Assembly: GCA_038503035.1 (NCBI GenBank)
Contig: JAVSML010024234.1
Location: 238,826 to 302,825, forward strand
Reading direction: 5' to 3'
Origin: Crocodylus rhombifer
Lineage: Eukaryota > Chordata > Crocodylia > Crocodylidae
Length of the DNA stretch: 64,000 nt
This document shows positions 11,109 through 21,791 of the stretch, one piece after another. The notes beneath the pieces are model-generated. The model did not search any database, was not told the DNA's origin, and saw only the letters and a program-made list of their open reading frames with translations. Both the position numbers and the translations under genes were made by a program. The stretch's first letter is position 1. The number at the start of each line of letters is the position of its first letter.

Positions 11109-12902
11109 ACTGCATATCATTTGGAGATTGGAGAAATCACAGTCCATATGGCTTCCCCTAGTGGCCTTGTTTGCATGTTGAAGAGAAGGAGCAAAAGTAA
11201 TCAAACCAGGCATAAAAGGCATATGGAGGTGTTGAAGAGAGGAAATATTGTGAGCTGGATAACTTAGATGTAGCCATGCTGCAGTGCAAAGTCCAGGGAT
11301 CTAGCTTGTATTTCTTAATATAAGTAGTACCTAACAGCTTCCTGGTTTTATTTCTGCAGTAAGTGCAGGAAATATGCCAGGCTTTCCAAATAACAGCAAG
11401 GTAGCTGCTCTTCCCAAACTACTCGCACAAACTACCTTGAGTTGTGTGCCATAACCTTCCTTATATAGTCCGCTTTTATGTCACAAAACTTTACAGTGTA
11501 TGGTGGCATTTGTCTAGTATTGCACTATTGTAATATTCCATCTCAAAATTCTCCAGAAATGTCTTTCTTTCCTGAGGCATTGGGAATAGCCCTAGTTAAT
11601 TACCCATCTCCCTGAGGTGCTTACCTTATTGCAGGCCAGATTTTCCCATTACAGGTAAATAATACTTTAGGTGCCCATCCCTAGAGTAGCTCTTTCTACC
11701 TGTGTTTGGGAATGGCAACTGCTCTTTCCCTGGTAAGACATTGAGCAAGAGCAGGGAACTGCTGTGTGTCACCTGGGAGATAAATGATAGGGCATTCATT
11801 AAAATAAATATTAAAGGTTGAATCCAGTTTATACAGTAGTCCAGTAGATTTTTTAATAGTAATGTGCATTTGCCTTCCATAGTGAATGAGTTTTAGAGTA
11901 CAGCAGAACAGTCATTAATGTAATTACATCATGTGATGAAACCTCCCGGAATAGATTCAGATAGAGTTGGCAGCCCTAAGCAAGAGATACTTAGCAGTTT
12001 CATCTTCATTTTTCCCTTAAGTAGGCATTCCCCTGTTCCTTTGGCAATAACAGCTCTTATTTATAGATCTGGCCATAACCTTTGATTAATATATGTCCCC
12101 AGATATATATGTAAAAATCCATACAGACAACATGGCATAATTCATAGAGATGGTGGCAAAAATGACATAAACAAATATAGCTTATTTTTGGCTTTTGAAC
12201 AAAACCAGACTTGAGGCTAATGATATCACATTTGGGAGAGCTGTCTCTGTAGGAGACGCTCTAAACCCCCAAGTCATTCCTGCTTTTGGGGTGGATTCAT
12301 AATACATATGCTGCACTGCTCTAATAGAGCAGAGGAGCTGTGTTAAAAAAACTAATGCTGAGCATGGTGATGATGAAGCACAAGGTAGCCCCTGCAATAT
12401 GTGAACTGCATGCTGGTTTGAAAAGAGGAATAGCCTTTCTGCTTGGCTGTGATTCTGAGAATGCCTTTGTATGTGTTTGACTATATATAGAGATAGCTAG
12501 TCTATATATATATATAGGTTCTAGATATAGCTCTCTGCACCCTCTATGTTCCTCTTCCTGCCAAAGGAAGGACCTACCTGTCAGCTTCATATAGGGTAGA
12601 CCACAGTGCAAACTGGCGAAGTAGGGTCAGGAGCACATTAAGCTCCTGAAGCAAAGACAAATGGGCATGGATTGTCCCTTTTTCAGAGCCACAAGTCCCT
12701 CCAGGGTAACTGCTGGTACAATGTGATTTACAGGGATTCCAGGACGGGGGACAAGGGGCCCACTTTAATTAGGGCAGTGCTCAGGAGCCACCCTAATTAA
12801 AGCGCCTGCAGTATAAAAGTTGAAATGTTTGGATATTTTCTAAACAAAACATTTTATTTTTCATTTTGAAATTATGCTTACAGGCCATATTTGCCTAAAT
12901 GT
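11109..12902. other. no recognisable gene
   Basis: AT-rich sequence with short frames only. A small hairpin at about 12762-12802 pairs CTTTAATTAGGG with CCCTAATTAAAG. A TA-dinucleotide run lies near 12500. Nothing else was seen. Confidence 0.5.
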
Positions 12903-13164
12903 GGGTGCTTCTACATGAGACACTTTACTACACAGTAGAGCAGATTACTGTGCAGTAAACACGCACATATACACATGCAGGCACTTACTGCACAGTAAAC
13001 TGCTCTACTCACAAGTCGATTTGCTACCTGCAAATGTAAGTAGCAGATTTACTCATGAGTAGTACATGTGTAGATGTGTGGATGTGTGGCTGGAAGCATT
13101 TACTCTCAAGTAGTTTACTTAAGAGTAAACTGCTCCCAGATCTTTTGCATGTGTAGATGTGCCC
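12903..13164. mobile_element. MITE-like element, GGGTGCWTCTACATG family
   Basis: The left end is GGGTGCTTCTACATG and the right end ..CATGTGTAGATGTGCCC. The middle is full of TTTACT and AGTAAA inverted motifs. There is no coding potential. I could not find a convincing target duplication. Confidence 0.5.
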
Positions 13165-14700
13165 TGTATTAAATAAAAATGGAACTGGGAGGCAGTAGCC
13201 AAAGACACAGGCCTTCTTTCTGAGATGCTGGAAGAAGTCATTCTCTGGAGACTCTCTTAAAAGAGGCACAGATTTTTGGTGTGATGTCTTTTATTGGACC
13301 AGCTGTATAGTTGAGATAAAGGTAGACAAGTATTCAAACCCAAATCCTTGTTCAGGTCTGATAAAGAAAGCAAGCACAGCAATTTCTTTTTTTCTTTTCT
13401 TTTCTTTTTTTGTTAAACAGTGGGTAGAAGTGTGAAGGGAGAGAGATTCTCAGGCATGGCAGACAAACAAAAGGGACATAGCCTTTTGTTCATTTATTTT
13501 GGCTTCTCAAGGTATGATTTCTTGACAAAAACACAATGTGTTGAGTTGAGTGCAATGTTTTGTTTGACTTGAAATTTTTAGGTTTTTTGTTTTCCTATGG
13601 GGAAAAATAATTTGGGATCAACTTGAAAATACTCATTGACACTTTGATTTGGCCAGCAAACCAAAAGATCTATTCTTAGCATAGCTCTAGATATGGTATA
13701 GTAATGGTGCCACTGAAATCTGTACTGTGTAGACCCCTGACAGCTAACAGGACATTTTCCTGCTATTCAGGAGAGCAAAAGGTAAGAGTACAACACAGCG
13801 AATCTTCATGCTGGACACCTGCCATTTCTAAAGATCTCTTTCGTAGAAAAAGCTTAGCAAGTTATTTTCATAGTTGTCTACTGAAGCCATAAGTCAAGGC
13901 AGTAGGAGCCAGCTCCCAGTGCCAGAAGGAAGCTGTTAAATTTCAGTTTATCTCTGATGTAGCTGGGTGTTTCCAACTCTTCAGGATTAGGCTTTATGAG
14001 ATGATTGCCTGTGCATGCAGCTAGCTTTTTGTGTCTAGTCTTCTGAAGGGTGGAGTACACCTTCCCATTAAAGAAGCATTCAGTTAGTCTCTTTCAATAT
14101 TTTTGATAGGACCTGGTTATATGTCTGTTGCCAGACATAACAATGCCCATGGGTTTGGGGATGCTGTCAGTCTTCTCTGACGATGGCAAGGATGTTGGCT
14201 GCAGGTAGAGAGATAGGACCAATATGTATTACATGGACTTTCTCCAGAAGTATTTGGTGGCATGGGAACAAGACCAAAGAAAACAGCTTTTAGGAGTGAA
14301 CCAGGGTTGGGCTTTGTGGGATGATGAGGAAAGAAAGTGCTAGGGTAAAAGGGCAGTAACAGTCTGGGATGCTGATGACTTCAGTGACTTGAAGACATGG
14401 GAAGATAGAGAGAGAGCAACCAATATTAAAGAAAAGAGGACAACAGTTGAGGGAGTAAATTTGGTTACATCAGAGAAGAAGCAGCTCTTAGTAAAGGTGG
14501 GGTGAAGGGAGAGGCATGTTGGGAACAAGAGAGAGCTGGTTTGGGTAGAAGGCCAAATGAAGAAGGAAAAGTGAAAAGGTAAAAAAGGATAGTATGGAGC
14601 ATTAAATGGTGGTTGAAGCTCTGAGGACAAAGTTGAAAGACACAGGAGAGGAACACAGAAAGTCAGCAGAAGTGCCAAATCTTGTGCTGCTACCCCAAGT
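13165..14700. other. no gene; short dispersed-repeat piece
   Basis: The segment 13278-13360 (a tcttttattggacc..gctgtata stretch) resembles one arm of the element at 48135-48405. A pyrimidine-rich run lies at 13385-13415. The rest has no recognisable features; open frames on the minus strand (14340-14678) are low-complexity Ser/Leu-rich and unconvincing. Confidence 0.4.
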
Positions 14701-14764
14701 ATCAGTTATCAGGGTGCATTGGTGATGCATAGGGGGCGCACACGGGTACACATGCACACCCTGA

Positions 14765-15085
14765 GATTGGCAGTACATCCCTGTGAAAAGTGCTGCTGAC
14801 ACTGCCAGCAGTGCCTGCAGGCAGTCGCCACTCGCCACCCCGCTCCCCTTGCCACCAACATTGCCGGCAGCATCTGCGGGCAGTCCCTGGTCACTTCTGG
14901 CTGCTGCCAACACTGCCAGTGACAGCTGCATGTGGTTGCCGGTCGGCATTTGCCACTCTCCCCCTCCTCCCCCACCACTGCTGCGGCTGCCTGCGGGAGC
15001 TTCCCATTCACCGTTGCCATGCCCCCGCTGCCAACACTGCCGCCGACACCTGCAGCCAGTCACCATGCCCCCCTCCCTCCCCAGC
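14765..15085. repeat. degenerate GC-rich minisatellite
   Basis: About four imperfect units of roughly 75-85 bp share the core CCAACACTGCCGGCAGC followed by ctgcnggcagtc and a pyrimidine-rich tail. Open frames on both strands (111-168 codons) arise from the repeat and are not credible genes. Confidence 0.6.
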
Positions 15086-16758
15086 CTCCGGGGGCACGTG
15101 TCATTCATGTCAGGATGTGTTTTAAAAGACGCTCATTATTTCTGGGACATCTGGGTTCTTCGACTACCCCTTCCCCTTGTTCAAAATGGCACCGCAATGT
15201 CCCACTGTTCTTAAAATCCATATGCCTTCAAGTAAGATGGCGACCACTCCACAGTGCCTGTGCAGGTGAAAGAATCCCACCGTCTGCCACTGAACACAGT
15301 GGGATTGAAGCATGGGAAAATAAGCCTTCCTGGTGCAACTGGAAGATCTGCATTATTTACGTTATGGTGTCCACAACATGCTTGATGAATCACAAAAGAA
15401 AGATGGCTGTCCTGCCCCAGAGATGACCTGTTCTTTTGCAGTAGGTATCCAGTCCGTATTTTCTATTCGGGTCATTGCTTTGACCAAAAAGCACCAAGGG
15501 CTGAATTCTGCATTGTTCTCCACTGTGAGCTGTCACTTCCATCAGCACAGAGTGGGTGTAAAATAGTGCCAAATGAAAATCCTAACACTTGCCAGTTCCT
15601 GTGAGGGGAAAATACTGTGAACACAGCCACAAAGCAACATTTCTTGTGCCAACTCCCTCCTGTGCACTTGTAAAACTTCCTTAGGAACATAACCATCCTC
15701 TCTACAAACACCTGATCTCCTCTTCCCTTTCTATCTTCAGTATCTGTCCAGAGTATTGGTGGAATATTCTTCCACTTGTCTCCCAGAACTCTCATTTGCT
15801 ACATGGCCATATTCCAGTCTCCTTGCCAAGTTGGAGTTCTCCCTCTGGCAGCCTCCCTGGGGTTCTGTGCAGTCATCCCATTCTGCTCAGGGGATGTGGT
15901 TTCTTTATTTTTATGTTTGCATTTGTATCCAAGGGAAAAATGAGAGTCTTTGGAAGGAAGCACCTTTGACCCTTCTGGGGTTCTCGTTTTCATTTTTCTG
16001 AGCAGTATAAATACAGGAAGCATGAGGCTTCAATGGTCCCACTGTAGACATTTTATTATTTATTTATTAGATTTCTAGCCCACCCTTCCCAGGGTGGTTT
16101 ACAATGAAAGAGAAAATAACCTATAAAAACAGAATAAAAGATTGAACTAAGAAAGTATAACAATCCCCCAGCTCCAATACCCCAAATTCAAAAGCAATTC
16201 ACCCAAGCCAACCCACTCTAAAAAGTGTGGGCAGCAAACTCCATAAAAAGGTATCATGTTCTATGAGCCAGTGTTGTCAATGCTCACAATATTATCATAA
16301 ATTCTATAGTATCTTCTACTGAGTATGTGCATGCTGCTGCTTAATCTGAGCATTCACAATCTGTACTTGTTTACACTTGGGACACTAGTATATGATAGGG
16401 CAGTGATATTGTTTCTAGGGTACAGGTGGTCACATAGGAAGCTTGTGCTAAAGCAAGGAACTGAATGCGGATCTCCTGGGTCCCAACTTACTGCCCTACT
16501 CACTACACCTTCCTCTCTCTCTCACCTGTATCTGTCTTTAGTGTGTGCATCTTAAAGTCCAGCTTCCGGAGTTGCATAATTATGTGACTGTAATTTTTTT
16601 AAGTATAAGTTGTGTTTCAATATCTAGTCCATATTGTTACTCTGAAAAATTAGAAAACATGACACCTGAAGACTCGCACTCTGGAAGAAAAATAAACATC
16701 CCAATGAATTTTAAGTAACTTACGATTTTTTGTGTCTTTGAAGTCAGTAACACTGATT
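15086..16758. other. no gene; possible old LINE/SINE tail at 16050-16150
   Basis: At 16050-16150 a ttattatttattta run is followed by a tagcccacccttcccagggtgg..acaatgaaa stretch. That layout resembles the tail of widespread reptilian LINE/SINE repeats, but I cannot assign a family. Nothing else was seen. Confidence 0.35.
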
Positions 16759-16982
16759 GGGTGTATCTACATGTTCATCAATGTGCCATAGTTATGACGC
16801 ATTAAGTTTAGTACTTGTATAACCAAGTACTAAATCAATGTGCACTAACTGGCAGTAGGCAAGCACGCAGCTTTTTAGTGATACTAACTACACAGTAGCA
16901 TATTAGCATGGTTTTTGCCGTGACATACTACTGTGCTTTAGTATTAGGCTACTGCACAATTAGCGTATCTTGTAGATGCACC
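16759..16982. mobile_element. MITE-like element with probable 8-bp target duplication
   Basis: The left end is GGGTGTATCTACATG and the right end ..TTGTAGATGCACC. The flanks CACTGATT (16751-16758) and CACTGAAT (16983-16990) agree at 7 of 8 bases, which suggests hAT-type mobilisation for this MITE family. It is 224 bp, non-coding and rich in AGTA/TACT motifs. Confidence 0.6.
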
Positions 16983-16990
16983 CACTGAAT

Positions 16991-19390
16991 CTCATATTTT
17001 ATCAGTGGAGCAGCAGTAGTCCTGTGAACTGATATTCAAGTGTTTATGTGCTTTTGCTTGGAAGGATGGGTCTTTAGGTCCAGTCCAAAGAGTTAGCAAA
17101 GTAAATTTGAGTTCTGGACAACTATAAATACCTGGAACGCTAAAGCTCTTTACACATGACTGTCAGCCGGTTAAAATTGTGTCATGTAATATTGCACAAG
17201 TAAAGCATGCAGGAAGGACTGAACAAGACTTGGAAAAATTGTCTGAGTGATACATAAAGAGCTCTTCTGTGGCATAAGGGAATTGCAAAAAGTTCTGTTC
17301 CCTGTATCAAGTTCTCCAAATGTTACATGTTGTGCGACAATATCTCCAAACACAGAAAAGAATAAACACCTGGGAAATTGAAGGTGAAAGAGAGCAACAG
17401 TGTTTTTCTGGGTTCTGGCTAACCAGGGATGATGAATGTTTTGCATTTTAAGTGTTTAAATCCACATGCAATAGACTCATTAAAACAACAGCTGCCCTTT
17501 GTGGCCCTGTCAACTCCCATTAAAGACAAATGAGATTTCATATGTGTTTCAGTGGGTGTTGGATGTGACTTGAAAAGAAAGGACCAAAGACAGAGTATGA
17601 ACCAAAATCCTCTGACCTTCAATATTCCCATGTGTCAGGAATATGCAGCTCCAGACACAAACTTTGGCACTCGGGCCTATTTATAAGAATTCTGCAGATG
17701 TTGTAGCCTGTGTCTGTGCTTAATGAATTAACCTGGAAACTTTTATACTGGAAAGCTGCTAAATAGGATTTTTTTTTTTTGGATGAAAGTTAGACTCCTG
17801 TTTTTATCCCTTGGAAACAGTTTCTTTCTTAAACAAGGCACTTAATTTTTATTTACAGAATCCAAGGGGGCATTTTTTTCTTTTGCTTAGTTCACAAAGA
17901 ATCTGGTCTCCAAGATTTGCTTTTAAAAAGTAAGTAGTGTTGTGAATGTCAACTTTGAGGGCAGTTATCAACGTACAATCTGTCTCCTCTTCCCAAATCC
18001 CCTATTACTTTCACGTGGAAATGATACTGAAGGGTCAAAGGACACCAGATTTTTCATCTTTGCCTCTGAACAGGAGGAATTTTGGCAATTGAGGGGTTTT
18101 GTACATTCTGAAGGGGCAGAGCTAACATTTGGTTTTACCAGGAGAATGCACTAATATCTCCTTCTAGCCCTGTTGGATGTACTGCAAGAATCTAAAACCA
18201 TGACAGCTGTCCTCAGGCTCTTCTACCAACCACTCAGTCCTGGACTGTGAATTGAAAATTGTGCCTGAGCACCTCCATTTACCATAATTGTCTTAGAGGA
18301 ACCATTATAGCTTGTAGACTTTTAAGTCAACAATTAGCTAAACTGTTATTTACCCATTTGTACACTCAGACATTAGAGATTATTGGGGAAATAGATAACT
18401 AAGGAATTTTCAGTGTGTATTCAAAATCTCAAAGCAACAAGCAAAAGAAAATTTAAATATAGCACTAAAGATATTGCGCCAGATTCCATTACACCTACTA
18501 GGTGTTCAAGTGGATTTAGCCATCTAAGTGCAATTCTATTTTACCTTCCTCAAATTCCTGAAAATCTGTTCATGCATCTACCTTCCTAATACACAGTCAT
18601 CTTATTCTTAAGACTGAGTCACAGAAAAGTAGCAAGGAGGAGGACTTGCCAACCATATGCACCAACTGTAACATTCTGTTTCTTCCTAGTTGTGTAAGTG
18701 GTCATTCTTAGTCACCTACAAGGCATTTTTTATACTGATGCATACAATGGTATTCTGTTCCCAGGTGCATACATACACACACAGACAAGCAGTGAGTATG
18801 CCTGTCTTATCATTTTCCCTGACTAGCAGGGTAGCAAGGGCACACGCTAACCACCATATCACAGGTCTAGAGTAGGGCCTGGCTTCTAGCCTGGGCCCTT
18901 GCTCCCAGTAAGACAGATGCTTCCCCCCACATGCACTCTGCTTCACACTGTCCTCCATCAGTATTTTCCAAGGAATATATTTTTGGCTCAGCTTCAAAAG
19001 GTGTGCTGGAAAAGGCAGTGAATAATGCCTGCTCTATGTGATGTTTAGCCTCCCCTACCAGAAAGAAAAAGGGGTCCTTGTTCAAACTTTCAGTGACTTC
19101 AGCATCCTAGGGTAATGCCCTAGCCATTGAACTCTGGGGGTAAAAGGAGGATATGCCCACTCCTTTTCTGTTCCTGGAGCTAAGTCTGGTAGCCATGGGT
19201 ACTGGAAAACTCCATTTTCATGAATCTAAGTCCCCTACATGTTTGCAAGGTGTATGAATGAGGCCTATGGCCACTACTGCGCATGCTAAGTTGTTCTGAC
19301 TACACAGCCACACACAGTTGGGTCACTGGGTAGCCTGCTCCTGTGCCATGCCCTGACAGCACAGTCTGCTACTGTGCCATGGCATGTACA
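16991..19390. other. no recognisable gene
   Basis: Ordinary AT-rich sequence. Open frames do not exceed 93 codons and none shows a domain. Confidence 0.5.
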
Positions 19391-19553
19391 GGGCTAAAAG
19401 ATGTCCACAACAAGTATGCCCATAAGATACAAAGTTGCCATTGGTACAGAACCTGGCACCAGTATGTCTGATGTCCAAACTTTGCCCAGCAAGAACAGGG
19501 TGGGAGGGGGGTGAACTTCCCTTGGCCCTGTCACCTCAAGACTTATAAATTGA

Positions 19554-20108
19554 GTGCACAGCTCCCTGTGGTACCCCTTATCTGAGATGTTTGACATTTG
19601 GGGGAGAACGGAGCAGACCAAGGTGCATAGGTCTAGGTCCAACTGGACCTTCACTGAAACAAACAAAGAGCCTGGTGCAGGTGTGGGGGACCCTGAGGTC
19701 ATGCGCCAGTTCATCAGCAGCCTGCAGGAGCCTTCATCAGCAGCCCTGATGTTGCCAGGAGAATGGATGGGTGGGAGCACAAAACAATGGTGGCCCAGTG
19801 CTGTGTCAAGGCAAAGATGCTGTGGGCTGTTTTCTGCAGGAGTGTCACCAGAGCAGTGGCAGGGCACCCCACTGCATGATGTGGCCCATTACAGATACCT
19901 CCAACCGCTAATAGAGGTACAGGATCACGGTGAATGCACAGGGACAGAGGCCTCCACAGCATCCTTGCCTGCTGAGATATCGCCAACAACTGCTGCGATG
20001 CACAGGGGCTCCAGTGGAGAAGATAATGGTAGAGTCTTGGTCATGTCACCTGCCGCTTCTTCTGAGGAAGACAGACCACAGAGCTTGACTTCCACACCTG
20101 GCATGTGA
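19554..20108 (+). CDS. unrecognised 184-codon open frame
   Basis: This is the longest plus-strand frame in 11-20 kb that does not belong to a recognised repeat. The product would be Ser/Thr/Glu-rich and probably disordered in its C-terminal third, with no membrane segment, zinc motif or coiled coil visible. The opposite strand also has 157- and 91-codon frames over the same bases, which suggests composition rather than selection. No clear promoter, splice sites or nearby poly(A) signal support it. It may be a chance frame or the tail of an unrecognised transposon protein. Confidence 0.15.
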   Translation: MHSSLWYPLSEMFDIWGRTEQTKVHRSRSNWTFTETNKEPGAGVGDPEVMRQFISSLQEPSSAALMLPGEWMGGSTKQWWPSAVSRQRCCGLFSAGVSPEQWQGTPLHDVAHYRYLQPLIEVQDHGECTGTEASTASLPAEISPTTAAMHRGSSGEDNGRVLVMSPAASSEEDRPQSLTSTPGM

Positions 20109-20516
20109 AGCCCGGGGGACCCTTTAAGTCACCTGAACTGACAGCTGTGATCAGGCTCGGCTGTGAGGTGAAGGGGGAGAGGAGGATGGCATCAGACAGT
20201 GCTTTAAAGACTCCAGGCATTAATGGGCAGTGCACGGAGGTACAGGGCAATGCACAGAAGGGAAGCCCCTTGTTTGCAGCAGCCACTCATGGCGAAGCAC
20301 CCCTTATCAGTTATTTTGGGCTGACTGCTTCTTATCCACTTGCAAAATTCGCTGAGTGCATCTTTTTAGATCTCCAAGTGTCCTTAATTCACTCTGTTTC
20401 CTGCATGTCTTGATTTTCAGCTCTGCTTGCAATGCCACAGCTGAGGACATGCAGGGTGCTAAGGCACACTGCCACTGATGCATGCACGGACAAGATCAGA
20501 AACACACTCAGGAATT

Positions 20517-20733
20517 GCGAGCATTACCTGTGGGAGATGGTGAGCCAGATCCATCTGGGTACAGTCTTTGGGTTTGACGCATTAGCCAGTTCCTGACCCA
20601 CCTGACAGTGGACTCTGCCAGTCCACAATCCCCCAGTGTTTTTATAAGAGTGTCATGAGAGACCATACCAAAGACCTTTTTAAAATCCAGATATGTGACA
20701 TCAACTGCATCTCCCACATTTAAGCAGTTTGTT
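20517..20733 (-). mobile_element. CR1 LINE fragment, RT catalytic region (part 1 of split element)
   Basis: The minus strand encodes the CR1 RT block with the first catalytic Asp in VTYLDFKKVF, followed by MVSHDTLIKTLGDCGL and a VRNWLMRQTQR stretch. It ends near 20517. On the right it is interrupted at 20734-20737 by an LTR-like insertion and resumes at 21253. A broken, 3'-truncated copy. Confidence 0.82.
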
Positions 20734-20737
20734 ACTT

Positions 20738-21248
20738 TGTTAGAAATGCACAGCCTGCATCTCACTCTTGATAGGAAGGAATGCTACTCAAGGTTTCTTA
20801 CCTCCCCCAGCTTCTCCCTAGTCTTTCTCATGCTGATTACAGAAGCTGGAATTCAATTATCTGTGTCCTTGAAAGGGGGGGGGATTTGAACTCTTGGCGA
20901 CCTGTTGTAGTTTCTGGGCATGCTTAATTAGCTGATGCATATTTACCTCTCCGCCCTGTATACTTAAGTAGCTAATTATACTATACATGCGATGTATGTA
21001 ATGATGTAACTACATGTTTGCTTGTATGAAACGGAAGTAGTTGTAAGAGTTCCGGTGTCTGCATACGTGCTCAGGAGAGAGAAGATAAATTCCACTTGCA
21101 AATACCAATGCTTGGTCAGAGTAATCTGAGTACCTGACTCTGCTCTGACCTTTGTTTGCAAACAAATACAACCTTTTATGCCGGCTGATGAGTGTGTGTC
21201 TGTGATTTTTGCGAGCCTCCAGAGAAATGAACCGCAGTTTATGCATCA
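20738..21248. mobile_element. LTR-like insertion (solo LTR, 511 bp) inside CR1
   Basis: The CR1 reading is cleanly interrupted by a block that starts TGTTAGAAATG and ends TTTATGCATCA, so it has retroviral TG..CA ends. It is flanked by ACTT at 20734-20737 and 21249-21252. Removing it restores the CR1 order seen near 6190-6200. No clear poly(A) or TATA signal fixes the orientation. It does not resemble the LTRs of the adjacent provirus. A short non-autonomous DNA element is the alternative, but the 4-bp duplication favours an LTR. Confidence 0.68.
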
Positions 21249-21252
21249 ACTT

Positions 21253-21303
21253 GACCATAGAAAGAGATGAGGTTGGTCAGACATGACCTGCCCAAAACAA
21301 AAC
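21253..21303 (-). mobile_element. CR1 LINE fragment between two insertions (part 2)
   Basis: These 51 bp correspond to the CR1 stretch at 6195-6245 (a catagaaag..ggttggtc..cctgcc pattern). They lie between the LTR-like insertion and the provirus. The last four bases, AAAC, are repeated after the provirus. Confidence 0.8.
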
Positions 21304-21771
21304 TGTTGCCGGCACAAGGTGCCCGAGGGAGGCAACAATTGGGTTCGTTGCCCGGTGTGCGTCGCGCCAAATAAACACACTGGGAGAGAAGCAGACAGAG
21401 TTTATTTGAGCTCAAGTAAAAGGCACAGGGAGACTGTATTGTCTCAAATCCTGCACACCTAACCCTGCAACAGCGAGATCTTTATACCCCGGTCAGTTTC
21501 ACTGTCAATGATTTTCCACCAGCTGGCCCCCCTCTTTCTCCCCTTTCCCTCCTCCTTTCTCTCTCCGAGCAGTGCCCTTGCATTCCACAGATAAGTTTTA
21601 GCTCGCCTGCTTTCCAGAAGGACAGGAGATTGCAGGCGCCAAAGAAAGGGTTGCAAAGGTTGGGCAAGGGGGGGCTTTGGCTCATCTGAGCCTGGAGCAG
21701 AAGGACTTCCTCAACACTCATGGTCTTCCATCCCTCTGAGTTACCCAGGGTTATGCCCAGTGACACCAACA
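21304..21771 (-). repeat. 3' LTR of the provirus
   Basis: Plus-strand ends are TGTTGCCGG and GACACCAACA, giving the short inverted terminal repeat TGTTG/CAACA. In viral sense the TATA box (TATAAAG, 21480-21486) precedes the AATAAA signal (21401-21406), so U3 lies to the right and R/U5 to the left. Compared with the 5' LTR it has six single-base differences and lacks 2 bp near 21595. Confidence 0.95.
21401..21406 (-). promoter_or_regulatory. AATAAA polyadenylation signal in the 3' LTR
   Basis: AATAAA on the minus strand, about 80 bp downstream (viral sense) of the TATA box and followed by R/U5. This is the expected 3' end signal of the viral transcript. Confidence 0.75.
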
Positions 21772-21783
21772 GCTCCCCCCTTT
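21772..21783 (-). promoter_or_regulatory. polypurine tract
   Basis: Minus-strand AAAGGGGGGAGC directly abuts the 3' LTR and lies 8 bp after the env stop codon. This is the primer site for plus-strand DNA synthesis in retroviruses. Confidence 0.9.
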
Positions 21784-21791
21784 GAGAATAC

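Noticed and set aside
14602..15426. Frames of 103-168 codons on both strands
   Set aside because: They come from the GC-rich minisatellite and change with repeat register.
20738..21248. Minus frames of 61-82 codons as coding sequence
   Set aside because: They lie wholly within the LTR-like insertion and show no domain.
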